Shown piece by piece: positions 62,460-64,000 of a DNA stretch of 64,000 nt (positions are counted from its first letter, which is position 1; each line of letters starts with the position of its first letter). The DNA comes from Tetradesmus obliquus. Lineage: Eukaryota > Chlorophyta > Chlorophyceae > Sphaeropleales > Scenedesmaceae. A program made the translations under genes and the position numbers. The stretch spans positions 2,666,001 through 2,730,000 of the forward strand of contig CP126207.1 in assembly GCA_030272155.1 (NCBI GenBank). The letters run 5' to 3'. A model generated the notes under the pieces. That model saw nothing but the letters and a program-made list of their open reading frames with translations, made no database searches and was not told where the DNA came from.

Positions 62460-63900
62460 TCCTGGTAAAGAGTAACGGTTACAAAATGAAGTCGTGCTGC
62501 AGCGGCGCATGCCCTGCTGGCACTGCAGTGACCCCAGCCACACTCCACTGCAGGTCACGTCACTAGTTAGTGTATTAACAGTTATAACAGCCGCCCACAC
62601 CCCCGATCCAAACACTTCCTAACCACCACCGCTGATCAGCTCACATACCCGCTTTTAAAGAGTTGAGTTCTGATGCCAGTCATGTGTGGCAAAGCTCTGT
62701 GCAAGCATGTCAAAAAACTCAAAAAAAGGGTTCAGGGTTTGGGTTGCACCCGAAGCCCTGGCAGACGCAGCAAGGTTTAGGAGGTTCCCTAAGCCCTGGC
62801 AGCCACAGGGAAAGTGATGCCAGCATGCAGAAAAATCCACCGCCAACACCAGGTTCAGGGTTTGGGTTGCACCCGAAGCCCTGGCAGACGCAGCAAGGTT
62901 TAGGAGGTTCCCTAAGCCCTGGCAGCCACAGGGAAAGTGATGCCAGCATGCAGAAAAATCCACACCGCCAACACCAGCGATGCGTGGTGGTGGCTGTTTG
63001 GCTGGCATGCTCAATTGACTCCTTGCACCCAGCTGCAACAACACCGTCACAAACAGCCCACATGGTTTTAGCTAAACACCTCATGCTACTACTCCAAGGT
63101 TCAGTAGTGCCAGAAGTGGCATAGTTCTGCATTTGGGTCATAGTCTAATGCCAGCAAGTGTGGCCGACTTGCTTCACGGATGTCGATCGGCACTTCGCAG
63201 CATGACATGAGAAAGCACAGGGGATGACATACTGCACTTTGTGGGTGTGACAGTGCACGTCAAGCTTGCAGGAATGTGTTTTAGTCATGCACGTTCCGGG
63301 CAAATCCACAAAGGCACGAAGCAGCAGCACAGCTGCTGCATGCTGCATGCTATGTGGCAAGTAGCCCTGCGTCCATCCGCAAACCCTAAACCCTGCAAGC
63401 TACGCAACACAATAAGCCCCTAAACCCCAGACCCTGCAAACACAGCACTCAGTTGTGCAAGCCAGGCAGGACACTGGGAATGTGGCATGACAGCAGTCAC
63501 CATGCCAGCTTGCAGGAAACGTTGGGTGCTCAGCACACCAATCCTGCAAGTAGTGGGCGCAAGCCAGCTTGCAGGAACCCTTGCAGGAAACGGCATACAT
63601 GCGGCATTCCTGCAAGGCAGCGGCACGAGTGCACAATGCACACCATCACAGCAAGCAAGTGCTTCATGGCAATGCATTTCGGATGTGCCACCACAGCCAC
63701 CCAGCAAGCACAGCTGACAAATGTCGCACACTGCTGCTGTGTTTCACACTGCTGCTGATATGCAGTCATTGGCATGCGTACTGACTCTGCTTGCTGGACA
63801 ACACACAGCAGTACTAGCAAGTGGGCAATGCAAGTCACTACTGGTACAAACAGTGCTGACAATGCACAGCCTAACATGTGTTTGCGTGTGGTGCCCTGGG
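62460..63900 (-). mobile_element. Right arm of the large dispersed inverted repeat
   Basis: Reverse complement of 46.8-48.2 kb in long blocks (for example CTTCTGGCACTACTGAACCT on minus at about 63098, GCTGAGCACCCAACGTTTCC on minus at about 63518). It differs from the left arm by a 123-bp tandem duplication at 62729-62974. The outer boundary may run past the window end. Confidence 0.7.
62729..62974. repeat. 123-bp perfect tandem duplication
   Basis: GGTTCAGGGTTTGGGTTGCA begins at 62729 and at 62852. The two copies are nearly identical through GCAGAAAAATCCAC. The left arm of the inverted repeat has only one, more diverged, copy (47.76-47.88 kb). Confidence 0.9.
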
Positions 63901-64000
63901 CTTGGCCAGAGGCACAGCAGCAGCAGCAGCGCCTGTACACACTCACAAGAGCAGCAGCAGCTTCCCACACACCACACCACAAGCAGCATTGCCCACACCA

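Overview
The window is nuclear DNA from a green alga, most likely a chlorophycean of the Sphaeropleales/Chlamydomonadales type (inference). The evidence is short exons with GT-AG introns, very frequent GTGAG or GTGCG donors, TGCAG acceptors, long CTG/CAG runs in introns and exons, Ala/Gln/Ser-rich coding sequence, and a plant-type 3-ketoacyl-CoA synthase. There is no bacterial gene organisation. All gene models were built by hand by matching reading-frame phase across GT/AG junctions; none has been checked against RNA or a database.

Layout. 1-260: 3' end of a membrane-protein gene on the plus strand, followed by broken copies of its last exon. 0.7-4.5 kb: no gene, degenerate tandem repeats. 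4.72-9.5 kb, minus: polytopic membrane protein. 10.56-15.39 kb, minus: eight-exon beta-propeller carbohydrate-active protein. 17.05-21.22 kb, plus: six-exon atypical short-chain dehydrogenase (241 aa). 23.12-27.11 kb, minus: four-exon acidic, low-complexity, partly coiled-coil protein (954 aa). 28.66-35.93 kb, minus: nine-exon secreted cysteine-rich protein (580 aa). A 0.53-kb divergent promoter separates it from a plus-strand fatty-acid elongase 3-ketoacyl-CoA synthase at 36.46-44.33 kb. 49.84-56.39 kb, plus: large secreted RCC1/sushi/Ig-like/EGF-like protein with two or three frame-breaking lesions. 57.19-61.25 kb: a BED-finger (hAT-like) DNA transposon, itself split by a second transposon at 57.62-60.34 kb. 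About 46.8-48.2 and 62.46-63.9 kb: the two arms of an imperfect inverted repeat of about 1.3 kb.

The most unusual property runs through every gene. Introns, and the DNA just beyond several stop codons, are filled with tandem partial copies of the neighbouring exon ('exon ladders'). The copies usually keep the 5' splice site and often a CTG-tract plus CAG 3' splice site, while their reading frames decay through nonsense codons, frameshifts and truncation. The functional exon can be recognised because only it keeps phase with its neighbours. A linked pattern is that the long CTG runs, read on the sense strand, lie directly against the acceptor, so the repeat supplies the 3' splice site and its polarity often predicts gene direction. 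These two patterns are the best candidates here for something undescribed.

The genes do not form an obvious pathway. Two are secreted, cysteine-rich, extracellular-matrix-like proteins, two are or may be lipid or carbohydrate enzymes, one is a redox/NAD(P)-binding protein and one is a membrane protein of unknown role.
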